From Fidelibacterota bacterium (GTDB lineage Bacteria; Fidelibacterota; Marinisomatia; Marinisomatales; TCS55): 7,376 nt of DNA. The notes below the pieces were generated by a model, which worked only from the letters and a program-made list of their open reading frames with translations, did not search any database and had not been told where the DNA came from. Both the position numbers and the translations under genes were made by a program. Of this stretch, positions 1 through 6,765 are shown one piece after another (position 1 is the first letter of the stretch; the number at the start of each line of letters is the position of its first letter). The stretch covers positions 11,208-18,583 of the forward strand of contig NZXC01000053.1 in NCBI GenBank assembly GCA_002701785.1, read 5' to 3'.

Positions 1-841
1 GACAAGCTCCATATGGAGAGTTAAATGAAAACATCCGTGGCAATAGCTCATCTAGTGATGCTTCTGGGTGCTCAGTACATCCAAAATGTTCACTAAATAA
101 ATGGTCTTTTTTGTTATTTAGATCATGAATAATTATTGCGCCAGAACCGACCTTAAGAGCAAGCTCAACTGATTCTGTTAATCTATCTTTATATTCCCCA
201 TCAAGTATTAATCTATCAACAACTACTTCAATATGGTGCATTCTATTCTTATTAAGATTAATATTATCCTCAACATGGTGAATTTTCCCATTTACTCTTA
301 AACGTAAAAACCCTTCTCTTCTAATATCCGAAAACACGCCTTTATGTTGACCTTTTCTCCCTCTTATAACAGGCGCTAGTATATATATCTTCGAATTTTT
401 ATTAAACTTGCAAGCGCTATCAACTATTTGTTGTACAGTTTGCTTTTGGATTGGTTTATTACATAACCAACAATGAGGTTTCCCTACATTAGCAAATAAT
501 AATCGTAAATAATCATGAATTTCTGTAACTGTTCCAACAGTTGATCGTGGGTTGCGCGCTGTAGATTTTTGTTCAATAGAAATAGCAGGTGAAAGACCTT
601 CAATATAATCAAGATCAGGCTTTTCCATTAAGCCTAGAAATTGTCTTGCATAAGAGGAAAGAGATTCAACATATCTCCTTTGCCCCTCCGCGTATATTGT
701 ATCAAAAGCAATTGAAGATTTCCCTGATCCAGATATGCCAGTAATAACCACTAGTTGATCTCTTGGTATAGTTAGATCGATATTTTTCAAATTATGCTGA
801 CGAGCACCTTTGATTACTATATGCTTTGGTAATTGCTTCAA
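1..841 (-). CDS. uvrA: UvrABC excinuclease subunit A, N-terminal part (partial)
   Basis: UvrA is the DNA-damage-recognising ABC-type ATPase of nucleotide excision repair; it dimerises, loads UvrB and acts in the cytoplasm on DNA. My reverse-strand translation gives 280 residues, about the first 30% of a usual ~940-residue protein, and the rest lies beyond the left edge. Visible hallmarks are the opening [11 protein letters not shown] (11-21), the Walker A motif GISGSGKSS (35-43), [18 protein letters not shown] (51-68), [13 protein letters not shown] (81-93) and [13 protein letters not shown] (96-108). A C-x2-C pair sits at 124/127. The first zinc module begins near 255 but reads C-T-E-H instead of the usual C-x2-C, followed by [10 protein letters not shown]. 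The start is TTG: a stop codon (TAA) lies directly upstream in frame, and any later start would remove conserved residues. No ribosome binding site is seen. No LexA-type box was recognised upstream. The identity is very secure; the start is well supported. Confidence 0.97.
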   Translation of the reverse strand, partial: MKQLPKHIVIKGARQHNLKNIDLTIPRDQLVVITGISGSGKSSIAFDTIYAEGQRRYVESLSSYARQFLGLMEKPDLDYIEGLSPAISIEQKSTARNPRSTVGTVTEIHDYLRLLFANVGKPHCWLCNKPIQKQTVQQIVDSACKFNKNSKIYILAPVIRGRKGQHKGVFSDIRREGFLRLRVNGKIHHVEDNINLNKNRMHHIEVVVDRLILDGEYKDRLTESVELALKVGSGAIIIHDLNNKKDHLFSEHFGCTEHPEASLDELLPRMFSFNSPYGAC

Positions 842-988
842 TTATTTAGTTTATTTTAATTATTATGATTCTATTTATTTCTAGACAGACAATGAATTTA
901 TGTTAATTAATTATATCTTCAAATTTGGATTAGCTATATTTATTAAAAGGAAATTGATAGAGTATAAAATAATGAACTATATTTCGCT
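842..988. promoter_or_regulatory. Divergent intergenic region between uvrA and yqgE
   Basis: These 147 bp separate two divergently transcribed genes, so both promoters should lie here. The region is extremely AT-rich. Toward yqgE, a TATAAAAT stretch at 963-970 sits about 18 bases before the ATG and could be a -10 element; no good -35 accompanies it, and the leader would be very short. Toward uvrA, the reverse strand holds a CATAAT at 867-862 and a TTGTCT at 892-887, but the spacing of 19 is poor. I see no CTG-N10-CAG SOS operator and no riboswitch-like structure. That a promoter region exists is inferred from gene orientation; the individual elements are only candidates. Confidence 0.4.
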
Positions 989-1546
989 ATGGGATCACTA
1001 GAAAATCATATACTAATATCTATGCCACATTTACAGGATCCTTATTTTAACAAAAGTATAGTTCTAATATGTGAACATAGTAATAATGGTGCTCTAGGGT
1101 TAATCATAAATAAATCATTCGAAAAACCACAATTAAAAATGTTATTTAATAATATTGATAATGAAAATGAAGATATATTAAAAATTGCTCCCAAATTATT
1201 TTTTGGTGGGCCCGTATTAATTGAAAGAGGGATATTATTACATAGTAATTCTTATAATAGTAAGGATAGTATAAAAATTTCAGATCAATTTTCTATAACT
1301 AGCAGTAAAAAAATATTAAAAAATATAAATAATAGTGATAGCTCAAAAAATTATAAACTCATGCTAGGACATGCAGGATGGACATCTGGCCAACTAGAAA
1401 AAGAAATTGAAAATGGTGATTGGCTAATGCAATCTACTTCAATTGATTTTGTATTTAATACTAATGAATCAAAAATGTGGCAAATTGCAGCAAAATCTTT
1501 TGGAGTGGAATTATCTGAGATTTCAGGTTTTGGCGGATCAGCTTAA
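989..1546 (+). CDS. YqgE/AlgH family protein (DUF179)
   Basis: This is a 185-residue cytoplasmic protein of the YqgE/AlgH family (DUF179), close to the family's usual ~185-190 residues. Three family signatures are clear: HILISMPHLQDPYF with ICEHSNNGALGLIINK (7-42), FFGGPVLIERGILLHS (71-86), and LGHAGWTSGQLEKEIENGDW (126-145). The biochemical role of the family is not established: AlgH was named for an influence on alginate production in Pseudomonas, and structures suggest a ligand-binding fold without a proven enzyme activity. The middle part (about 87-123) is rich in Asn, Ser and Lys, which fits AT-rich base composition and is not a recognised domain. The ATG at 989 gives the correct family N-terminus, but no Shine-Dalgarno sequence precedes it. 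It is the first gene of a plus-strand run, with 31 bp before the transporter gene. The family call is secure and the function is open. Confidence 0.95.
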   Translation: MGSLENHILISMPHLQDPYFNKSIVLICEHSNNGALGLIINKSFEKPQLKMLFNNIDNENEDILKIAPKLFFGGPVLIERGILLHSNSYNSKDSIKISDQFSITSSKKILKNINNSDSSKNYKLMLGHAGWTSGQLEKEIENGDWLMQSTSIDFVFNTNESKMWQIAAKSFGVELSEISGFGGSA

Positions 1547-1547
1547 A

Positions 1548-1570
1548 CTAATAACTATATAGTTTATTAG
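1548..1570 (+). other. AT-rich inverted repeat between yqgE and the transporter gene
   Basis: The 31-bp gap holds a near-perfect inverted repeat: CTAATAACTA (1548-1557) pairs with TAGTTtATTAG (1560-1570), with one unpaired T at 1565. The core AACTATATAGTT (1553-1564) is a perfect 12-bp palindrome. A competing stem AAACTA/TAGTTT (1545-1550 with 1560-1565) overlaps it. No T tract follows and the ATG of the next gene is only 7 bp away, so a standard intrinsic terminator is unlikely. It could be an operator, an mRNA processing or stability element, or chance in AT-rich DNA. Confidence 0.35.
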
Positions 1571-1577
1571 ATACTTT

Positions 1578-2471
1578 ATGAAAAAAATTTTACCACAACT
1601 TGCTATTGTTTTTGCAGCAATTTTATGGAGTTTTGACGGTTTATTAAGACAGGCGCTTTATAGCGTACCATCACTAATAATAGTTACAATTGAACATATT
1701 ATTGGAGCAGTTTTATTTATTCCATTCATTTTAAAAGCTAGAGAAGAAATAAAAAAAATAAATCAACAAACATGGATGTCTGTATTTTGGATAAGTATAT
1801 GCGGTGGAATTTTAGGTACTTTTTTTTATACTAGCGCTCTAAGCTATGTAAACTATATAAACTTATCAGTTGTTGTTTTATTACAAAAACTCCAACCGTT
1901 ATTTGCAATAAGCTTGGCTTCTGTAATTTTAAAAGAAAAACTTTCGAAAAAGTTTTTATTTTTAGCAAGTGTAGCAATTACTGGAAGCTTTTTAGTTACT
2001 TTTGGATTGCAACCAATATCTCAATGGGAAGATAAAATGATCATTGCATCATTATTTGCATTACTTGCTGCATTTAGCTGGGGAAGCTCAACAGTATTAG
2101 GCAAGCATGCTTTAAAAAAACTATCATTTCAAATTGTCACATCACTTAGATTAATTATTACATCGGTTACTTGTATAATTATCATTATTGGAACACAGGA
2201 TTTACACATAATAGTTGATTTAACCAAATCCCAATGGTTATCAATATTTATTATAAGCATATCCACAGGGTCTATAGCATTGTTCATTTATTATTACGGA
2301 CTTAAAAACATACCAGCATCTCATGCAACTCTATATGAACTGTTCTGGCCACTATCAGCAATGTTTATAGATTGGTTTTATAGATCAAGAACTCTTGAAG
2401 CTGCACAATTTATAGGAGCTATCTTATTATTATCTTCAATTATATTATTATCAAGAGATAACAATAAGTAA
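1578..2471 (+). CDS. EamA/DMT-superfamily transporter
   Basis: This is a 297-residue inner-membrane protein of the drug/metabolite transporter superfamily, with the usual length and layout of two EamA repeats and about ten membrane helices. Repeat one spans about 6-143, opening with a helix bearing the typical AAILWS pattern (13-18) and including KLQPLFAISLASVILKEKL (104-122). Repeat two spans about 156-294, with AAFSWGSSTVLGKHAL (164-179) and a C-terminal PLSAMFIDWF...FIGAILLLSSIIL. Members of this family export amino acids, metabolites or drugs, or take up metabolites; the substrate cannot be read from sequence. The ATG at 1578 has no visible Shine-Dalgarno sequence. The stop is 2 bp before the ATG of the MFS gene, which implies co-transcription. 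The family call is secure. Confidence 0.93.
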   Translation: MKKILPQLAIVFAAILWSFDGLLRQALYSVPSLIIVTIEHIIGAVLFIPFILKAREEIKKINQQTWMSVFWISICGGILGTFFYTSALSYVNYINLSVVVLLQKLQPLFAISLASVILKEKLSKKFLFLASVAITGSFLVTFGLQPISQWEDKMIIASLFALLAAFSWGSSTVLGKHALKKLSFQIVTSLRLIITSVTCIIIIIGTQDLHIIVDLTKSQWLSIFIISISTGSIALFIYYYGLKNIPASHATLYELFWPLSAMFIDWFYRSRTLEAAQFIGAILLLSSIILLSRDNNK

Positions 2472-2473
2472 TT

Positions 2474-3742
2474 ATGAAAGATATAAATAATCAAGATAGG
2501 CATAATCTTATATTAAACTGTGCTCATGAGTTCTTTTGGGGTATAGGTCTATCTTTTCATACTCTCTATGCCATTATTCCATTATTTTTAAAACAACTTG
2601 GTGCTCCTCAGGGAATTTGCTTATCTGTTGCTGGATTGTGGTCAATTTTAGTTGCATTTCCACAATTATTCACAGCAATTATTGGTAGAAATATTAAAAA
2701 TATAAAACGAACAGTAATTGGGGTTCATATTTTTGCTATGCCACCAATATTCTTTGCTGGGTTCATATTCGCCTTTTTTGCTCCAATTGGTCCATATTCT
2801 TGGATATTGTATTATATATGTTTCATTCTTTATGGAATAGGTATCGGCATCATTATTCCTATTTGGACTGAATTTCTTAATCATACATTTTCAATTAATA
2901 AACGTGGTAAATATCTTGGAATATCTTTTGCATGGAATAGCATCGGTGGTTTTTTTGGAGGATTTGCTGTCAGATTAGTTTTAAATAGTAATATACCATT
3001 TCCACAAAATTTTGGATGGGGATTTCTAATTTTTTTCACCTGTATTTTAATAGGGACGATATTGTTTAAATGGTATCATATAAAACTGGATAGAAATAAT
3101 CATAAAAATAAATCTATAAATGATTTTTTATCTGAAACAAAATCTATAATAAAAACAAATTTTAATTTTCGTAATTATCTTATATCTAGAATGTTTCTTA
3201 CTGCAAATTATCCAGCAATTAGTTTGTATGCAGTGTATACACAGAATAAGTTTGGTTTCGATATTAGTGAAGCTGGTGTTTTTGTTATTATAAATGTTAT
3301 TGCTTCAGGTGCTGGCAGTTTACTTTCCGGGTGGATTGGAGACTTGTACGGTCACAAAAATTCAATTTTATTATCATTCATATCTTATTTAATGGCTCTT
3401 TTAGTTGCATTATTAGCTAATAATATGTTTCATGTTTATATTATTTTTTTATTTCTTGGTCTAGGATTAGGAGCATTTATGCCATCTGCTATGAATTTGA
3501 TTTATAAATTTGCAGATGGAGGGGATAGCAAAATTTATATGGCTTTAACTGATACAATTTTGGCTCCATTCACTTTTTTAGCGATTACAATTGTTGGGAG
3601 TATTAGCGAATTTATTAATATGGAGATTATATTAATGGGGATTGGTGTTTTTTTATTAATAGGAATATTTATTATGATCTTTTTTGTAGATGATCCAAGC
3701 AATATGCATAAAAAACAAATAATATCTTATAATATTAGATAA
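2474..3742 (+). CDS. Major facilitator superfamily (MFS) transporter
   Basis: This 422-residue polytopic inner-membrane protein has about twelve hydrophobic segments in two six-helix halves, separated by a hydrophilic loop rich in Lys and Asn (about 201-232). Its length is typical for MFS. The clearest motif is the loop-2/3 signature repeated at the start of the second half, GWIGDLYGHKN (286-296), matching G-x3-D-x2-G-(R/H)-K. The corresponding first-half loop, GRNIKNIKRT (71-80), keeps the basic residues but lacks the Asp. Further helix features are GIGIGIIIPIW (121-131) and GLGLGAFMPSAMNL (329-342). The substrate cannot be inferred. The ATG lies 2 bp after the EamA stop, so the two carriers are very likely in one operon and may be translationally coupled. 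They belong to unrelated superfamilies and need not share a substrate. Confidence 0.92.
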   Translation: MKDINNQDRHNLILNCAHEFFWGIGLSFHTLYAIIPLFLKQLGAPQGICLSVAGLWSILVAFPQLFTAIIGRNIKNIKRTVIGVHIFAMPPIFFAGFIFAFFAPIGPYSWILYYICFILYGIGIGIIIPIWTEFLNHTFSINKRGKYLGISFAWNSIGGFFGGFAVRLVLNSNIPFPQNFGWGFLIFFTCILIGTILFKWYHIKLDRNNHKNKSINDFLSETKSIIKTNFNFRNYLISRMFLTANYPAISLYAVYTQNKFGFDISEAGVFVIINVIASGAGSLLSGWIGDLYGHKNSILLSFISYLMALLVALLANNMFHVYIIFLFLGLGLGAFMPSAMNLIYKFADGGDSKIYMALTDTILAPFTFLAITIVGSISEFINMEIILMGIGVFLLIGIFIMIFFVDDPSNMHKKQIISYNIR

Positions 3743-3802
3743 TATATTTTTACTTGCTTTTCGAATAAGACAGAGCTGAAATTACACCGTAGTCAAACAC
3801 AG

Positions 3803-4189
3803 ATGTTTAGGCTTAAATCATACCAAATCATCATTACCTCGGTCATCATAATGGCGTTATATAGCTGTATGGATGATAACCCCAATAGACATTTAGAATT
3901 AGCAAAATGGTATAACTCTAAAGGTCTTTACGATGAAGCTATATCTGAATATCGTGAGGTTATACGTCTTTATCCTGAGTCAACTCAAAATCTAAGTAGA
4001 GCAGAATATAATAACTTATCTTCTGCGCATTATCATTTAGCTTTAATGTATACAAAAAAAGGATGGTGGGAATTTGCATTAGATGCTGCAGAGTCAAGCT
4101 TCCAGTTGCAGCCAAATAATGATTCACATGAACTGGTAGATTTGATAAAAAAGCAAATAAGGTTAAATCAACCGTCTGATCCTTCTTAA
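3803..4189 (+). CDS. Small TPR-repeat lipoprotein
   Basis: This 128-residue protein begins with a basic stretch (R3, K5), a hydrophobic segment (about 8-20) and then L-Y-S-C at 19-22, a plausible lipobox for signal peptidase II with C22 as the lipidated residue. Tyr at position -2 is unusual, so lipidation is probable and not certain. The mature part holds two tetratricopeptide repeats. The first, about 30-60, includes AKWYNSKGLYDEAISEYREVI; the second, about 75-106, includes HLALMYTKKGWWEFALDAAE and ends in LQPNN. TPR units form helical hairpins that bind other proteins, so a scaffold or assembly role at a membrane is likely. The next residue after C22 is Met and not Asp, which in Enterobacteria would favour the outer membrane. 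It follows the MFS gene after 60 bp and is convergent with the SDR gene. The specific role is unknown. Confidence 0.8.
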   Translation: MFRLKSYQIIITSVIIMALYSCMDDNPNRHLELAKWYNSKGLYDEAISEYREVIRLYPESTQNLSRAEYNNLSSAHYHLALMYTKKGWWEFALDAAESSFQLQPNNDSHELVDLIKKQIRLNQPSDPS

Positions 4190-4214
4190 GCTGAAGAAAG
4201 ATATCTGAATTATA

Positions 4215-4997
4215 CTAAAATGTTCCTGAGCGGTGCTCTCCTCCATCACAATAAATAATAGAGCAATTTATAAAATCAGCTTCTTGTTTTAATAATAATG
4301 AAATTGTATTTGCTATATCATCAGGGCTAGTGGTTCTTCTCATCGGATTACGTTTCTTAGTTTTTTCTATCCAATCTTCCCAATTATCAGTTATTTTTGT
4401 AAGAGCCCTTGTTGGGGTAATGCCTGCTTGTAAAGAATTTGCTGTTATACCATACCTCCCAAGTTCCCAACCTATTTGTCTTATTATAGCTTCCATTGCA
4501 ACTTTTGCTACACTTACAGGGACATATCCATCCATGGCTAAATAATTACCTTCGCTTGTTAATCCTAAAATTCGCGATCCCTGTCCTAGCAATTGCATAT
4601 TAAGTAATTTTTGTGTCCAGTATAATAAAGAATTGCCCATAACATGAACAGTCATATCCATTTGTTTTTGAGTAACGGGTTTATCAGAAAAAAAGTTTGT
4701 TGTTGTTCCAAAAGCTATTGAATGTAGGAGTAGTTTTATTGATTGTCCTTTGGTTATCTCACTTATTTTAGGAATATATTCATCCATAACATCAACAGAA
4801 GCAGCATTTATATTCCAAAAAAATACTTTCCCATCGTTTATTTTTGATATTTCTTCCTTTAATAATTCAGCTTCTTTTTTAACCTCTCCGCGATCAAGAT
4901 GAAATCCAATAATTCCATAACCATCTTTTGCTAATCGTTTTGCTGTTGCGCCCCCGTGCCCAGTTGAACAGCCTAATATTAAAACCCAATCAGTCAT
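4215..4997 (-). CDS. SDR-family oxidoreductase, FabI-like (probable enoyl-ACP reductase)
   Basis: This 260-residue Rossmann-fold protein is of the usual length for FabI and classical SDRs. The nucleotide-binding glycine motif GCSTGHG (9-15) follows a short beta strand, as in classical SDRs. HSIAFG (92-97) resembles the FabI HSIAF signature at the NAG-like position. The catalytic Y158-x6-K165 has the longer spacing of enoyl reductases, where classical SDRs use Y-x3-K. NSLQAGITPTRA (187-198) and a C-terminal DGGEHRSG (251-258) complete the fold. It differs from true FabI by the classical glycine motif and by Y152 lying six residues before Y158 instead of ten. It is divergent to fabA, so reduction of enoyl-ACP with NAD(P)H is the best inference; another SDR activity remains possible. 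The start has the best ribosome binding site in the window, GGAG five bases before the ATG. Confidence 0.82.
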   Translation of the reverse strand: MTDWVLILGCSTGHGGATAKRLAKDGYGIIGFHLDRGEVKKEAELLKEEISKINDGKVFFWNINAASVDVMDEYIPKISEITKGQSIKLLLHSIAFGTTTNFFSDKPVTQKQMDMTVHVMGNSLLYWTQKLLNMQLLGQGSRILGLTSEGNYLAMDGYVPVSVAKVAMEAIIRQIGWELGRYGITANSLQAGITPTRALTKITDNWEDWIEKTKKRNPMRRTTSPDDIANTISLLLKQEADFINCSIIYCDGGEHRSGTF

Positions 4998-5089
4998 AAA
5001 AACTCCATATTTATTATATTGAATTTAGAAAAGAGTAATATGGAAACTAAGTTTCTTATATAAATTCCTATTTAATTTATTAGTGAACT
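4998..5089. promoter_or_regulatory. Divergent promoter region of the SDR gene and fabA
   Basis: These 92 bp lie between two divergently transcribed fatty-acid-type genes. Toward the SDR gene, the reverse strand has a perfect TATAAT at 5018-5013 and GGAG at 5006-5003; an initiation site near 5006 would leave a very short leader. Toward fabA, a TATAAA at 5059-5064 (within TATATAAA) is a -10 candidate about 25 bases before the ATG. Neither has a good -35 hexamer at 16-18 bp, which may mean activator dependence or a non-E. coli promoter type. The orientation makes promoters here near certain; the exact elements are tentative. Confidence 0.45.
5043..5055. promoter_or_regulatory. 13-bp perfect palindrome, candidate operator
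   Basis: GAAACT-A-AGTTTC is a perfect inverted repeat with 6-bp arms and a 1-bp centre. It lies about 24 bp upstream of the TATAAT of the SDR gene and directly beside the candidate -10 of fabA (5059-5064). From that position a dimeric regulator could control both genes. It contains G and C in an otherwise almost pure A/T stretch, which makes chance less likely, though still possible. I cannot assign it to a known regulator. Confidence 0.4.
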
Positions 5090-5635
5090 ATGAGTCGTAA
5101 GTCTTCATTTAACAAAAAAGATCTATTAGAAATTGCTAATGGGAAATTCATTAATAAGAGTATTGGGAAATTGCCTTTACCACCAATGTTAATGATAGAT
5201 CGTATCCTAGAAATTTCAGAAACAGGTGGGGACTATGGAAAAGGTTATATAAAAGCTGAGCTAGATATATCTGAAAATGATTGGTTTTTTGAATGCCATT
5301 TCAAAAATGACCCTGTAATGCCTGGCTGTTTAGGGTTGGATGGGTTTTGGCAATTAATCGGTTTTTTTCTATCGTGGTGTGGGGGTAAAGGAAAAGGCAG
5401 AGCCTTGGGTGTAAAAGAATTAAAATTTAAAGGACAAGTAAGACCATACCATACAATTATAACGTATACGATACATATTAGAAAATTTATTAAAAAACCA
5501 ACTTTTATGGCATGGGGAGATGCTAGCCTATCAGTAAAAAATAAAGAAATATATTTTGCAAAAAACCTACAGGTTGGATTATTTGAAAAACTAGTCTGGG
5601 ATATTGGCATGGACCCATCTCTAGACCCCTTTTAA
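5090..5635 (+). CDS. fabA: 3-hydroxydecanoyl-ACP dehydratase FabA
   Basis: FabA is a hot-dog-fold dehydratase of type II fatty-acid synthesis in the cytoplasm. It converts 3-hydroxyacyl-ACP to trans-2-enoyl-ACP and, classically, isomerises the C10 product to cis-3, the branch point to unsaturated fatty acids. The 181-residue protein matches E. coli FabA along nearly its full length: LPLPPMLMIDRI (28-39), ETGGDYGKGYIKAELDI (44-60), WFFECHF with H70, DPVMPGCLGLD with D84, and GKGRALGVKELKFKGQV (101-117). H70 and D84 are the expected catalytic pair in the expected frame. The C-terminus carries about ten extra residues ending SLDPF. No FabB is present in the window, so whether it truly isomerises cannot be judged. 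It is divergent to the SDR and lies 29 bp before ychF. The ATG has no Shine-Dalgarno sequence. Confidence 0.95.
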   Translation: MSRKSSFNKKDLLEIANGKFINKSIGKLPLPPMLMIDRILEISETGGDYGKGYIKAELDISENDWFFECHFKNDPVMPGCLGLDGFWQLIGFFLSWCGGKGKGRALGVKELKFKGQVRPYHTIITYTIHIRKFIKKPTFMAWGDASLSVKNKEIYFAKNLQVGLFEKLVWDIGMDPSLDPF

Positions 5636-5664
5636 TAATTTATATAAGTTAATAATATTATTTA

Positions 5665-6765
5665 ATGTCTTTACGCTGCGGAATAATTGGGCTACCAAAT
5701 GTAGGAAAATCTACACTGTTTAATGCTTTAACAATTTCAAATGTGCCAACAGAAAACTATCCATTTTGTACAATTGACCCTCATGTGGGGGTTGTAAAAT
5801 TACCTGACGAACGATTAAGCTCTTTAAAAAAAGTTTATAACCCAAATCTTGTTACAAACTCAACTGTTGAATTTACAGATATAGCTGGTCTGGTAAAGGG
5901 CGCAAGTAAAGGTGAAGGGCTAGGTAATCAATTTTTAGGACAGATACGCCAAGTAAATACAATAATCCATGTGGTCCGTTGTTTTAAAGATGAAAATATA
6001 ACACATGTAACTGGGAACGTTGATCCTATTAGCGATGTAGAAATAATCGAAACTGAATTGATCTTAGCGGATATACAAACACTTGAAAAACAATATCGAA
6101 AAACAGAAAAACTTGCAAAATCAGGAGATAAAAATAATCAGATAAAATTTTCATTAATTAGTTCTCTATTAGATCATTGTAATAATGGAAATAAAGCAAG
6201 AACTTTTACTACAAATAATGAAGAAATAGAAATTATCAGAAAGTTAAATTTACTAACGTATAAGCCCATACTGTATGTTGCCAATGTGAGTGAATCTGAT
6301 ATCGTAAATAATGAAATAAGTGATTTAAATAATAAATTATCTGAATACGCAAAAAAGGGTGGCAATATTTCTATTTCTCTATGCAGCAAGCTTGAACAAG
6401 AAATTGCAGTATTACCTGAAGATGAAAAAAAAATATATCTTAAAGAATATAAATTATCTGATCCAGGGTTGAATAAGCTTATTAAATCAGCATTTAATCT
6501 TTTAGGTCTTGAAACTTTCTTTACGGCAGGACCGAAAGAAGTACGAAGTTGGACTATAAAAAAAGGTTCCACTGCGCCATTTGCAGCAGGTGAAATACAT
6601 ACAGATTTTCAACGAGGTTTTATTAAGGCAGAAGTGATCAAATATACTGATTTAATAGAACATGGATCTGAAAAAGCCGTGAAAGAAGCTGGATTAGCAA
6701 AATTACAAGGTAAAGAATATGTAGTGTGTGATGGAGATTGTATTTATTTCCATTTTAATGTGTAG
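5665..6765 (+). CDS. ychF: Redox-related/ribosome-binding ATPase YchF (Obg-family P-loop NTPase)
   Basis: YchF (OLA1 in eukaryotes) is a near-universal cytoplasmic P-loop NTPase that prefers ATP to GTP and associates with ribosomes; it is linked to stress and redox responses. The 366 residues match the normal ~363. The motifs are G1 GLPNVGKS (9-16), the switch region with NYPFCTIDPHVGVV (31-44), G3 DIAG (72-75) followed by LVKGASKGEGLGNQFL, and an altered G4 reading NVSE (207-210) in place of NKxD, the known basis of ATP preference. A coiled-coil-prone insert (about 128-240) is followed by a C-terminal TGS domain (about 283-365) containing FFTAGPKEVRSWTI and ending DGDCIYFHFNV. It starts 29 bp after fabA with no visible Shine-Dalgarno sequence; a 12-bp A/T palindrome (5651-5662) lies just upstream. 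All parts look intact. Confidence 0.97.
   Translation: MSLRCGIIGLPNVGKSTLFNALTISNVPTENYPFCTIDPHVGVVKLPDERLSSLKKVYNPNLVTNSTVEFTDIAGLVKGASKGEGLGNQFLGQIRQVNTIIHVVRCFKDENITHVTGNVDPISDVEIIETELILADIQTLEKQYRKTEKLAKSGDKNNQIKFSLISSLLDHCNNGNKARTFTTNNEEIEIIRKLNLLTYKPILYVANVSESDIVNNEISDLNNKLSEYAKKGGNISISLCSKLEQEIAVLPEDEKKIYLKEYKLSDPGLNKLIKSAFNLLGLETFFTAGPKEVRSWTIKKGSTAPFAAGEIHTDFQRGFIKAEVIKYTDLIEHGSEKAVKEAGLAKLQGKEYVVCDGDCIYFHFNV

Noticed and set aside
842..900. LexA/SOS operator upstream of uvrA
   Set aside because: CTGT- and ACAG-like pieces (around 881-892) are not arranged as a CTG-N10-CAG palindrome, so I cannot support an SOS box.
2666..2884. 72-codon reverse-strand open frame inside the MFS gene
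   Set aside because: It lies wholly within a well-supported MFS coding sequence, has no recognisable motif and looks like a chance antisense frame.
3743..3802. Separate promoter for the TPR gene
   Set aside because: The 60-bp spacer has a TTGCTT at about 3755 but no -10 hexamer at the right distance; no element can be supported.
4182..4200. Possible bidirectional terminator between the TPR and SDR genes (CTTC/GAAG or TTCTT/AAGAA stem)
   Set aside because: The stem is only 4-5 bp, weak, and overlaps the TPR stop codon; no T tract follows on either strand.
4330..4545. 71-codon plus-strand open frame opposite the SDR gene
   Set aside because: It is antisense to the conserved catalytic region of the SDR and has no independent support.
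5245..5610. 121-codon reverse-strand open frame inside fabA
   Set aside because: It is antisense to fabA, whose conservation fully explains the sequence; no family resemblance or ribosome site is seen.
5651..5662. 12-bp palindrome AATAATATTATT just before ychF
   Set aside because: It is entirely A/T in an A/T-rich 29-bp spacer; probably chance, and mentioned only as a minor point in the ychF entry.
6174..6572. 132-codon reverse-strand open frame inside ychF
   Set aside because: It is antisense to the conserved ychF coding region and without recognisable domains.
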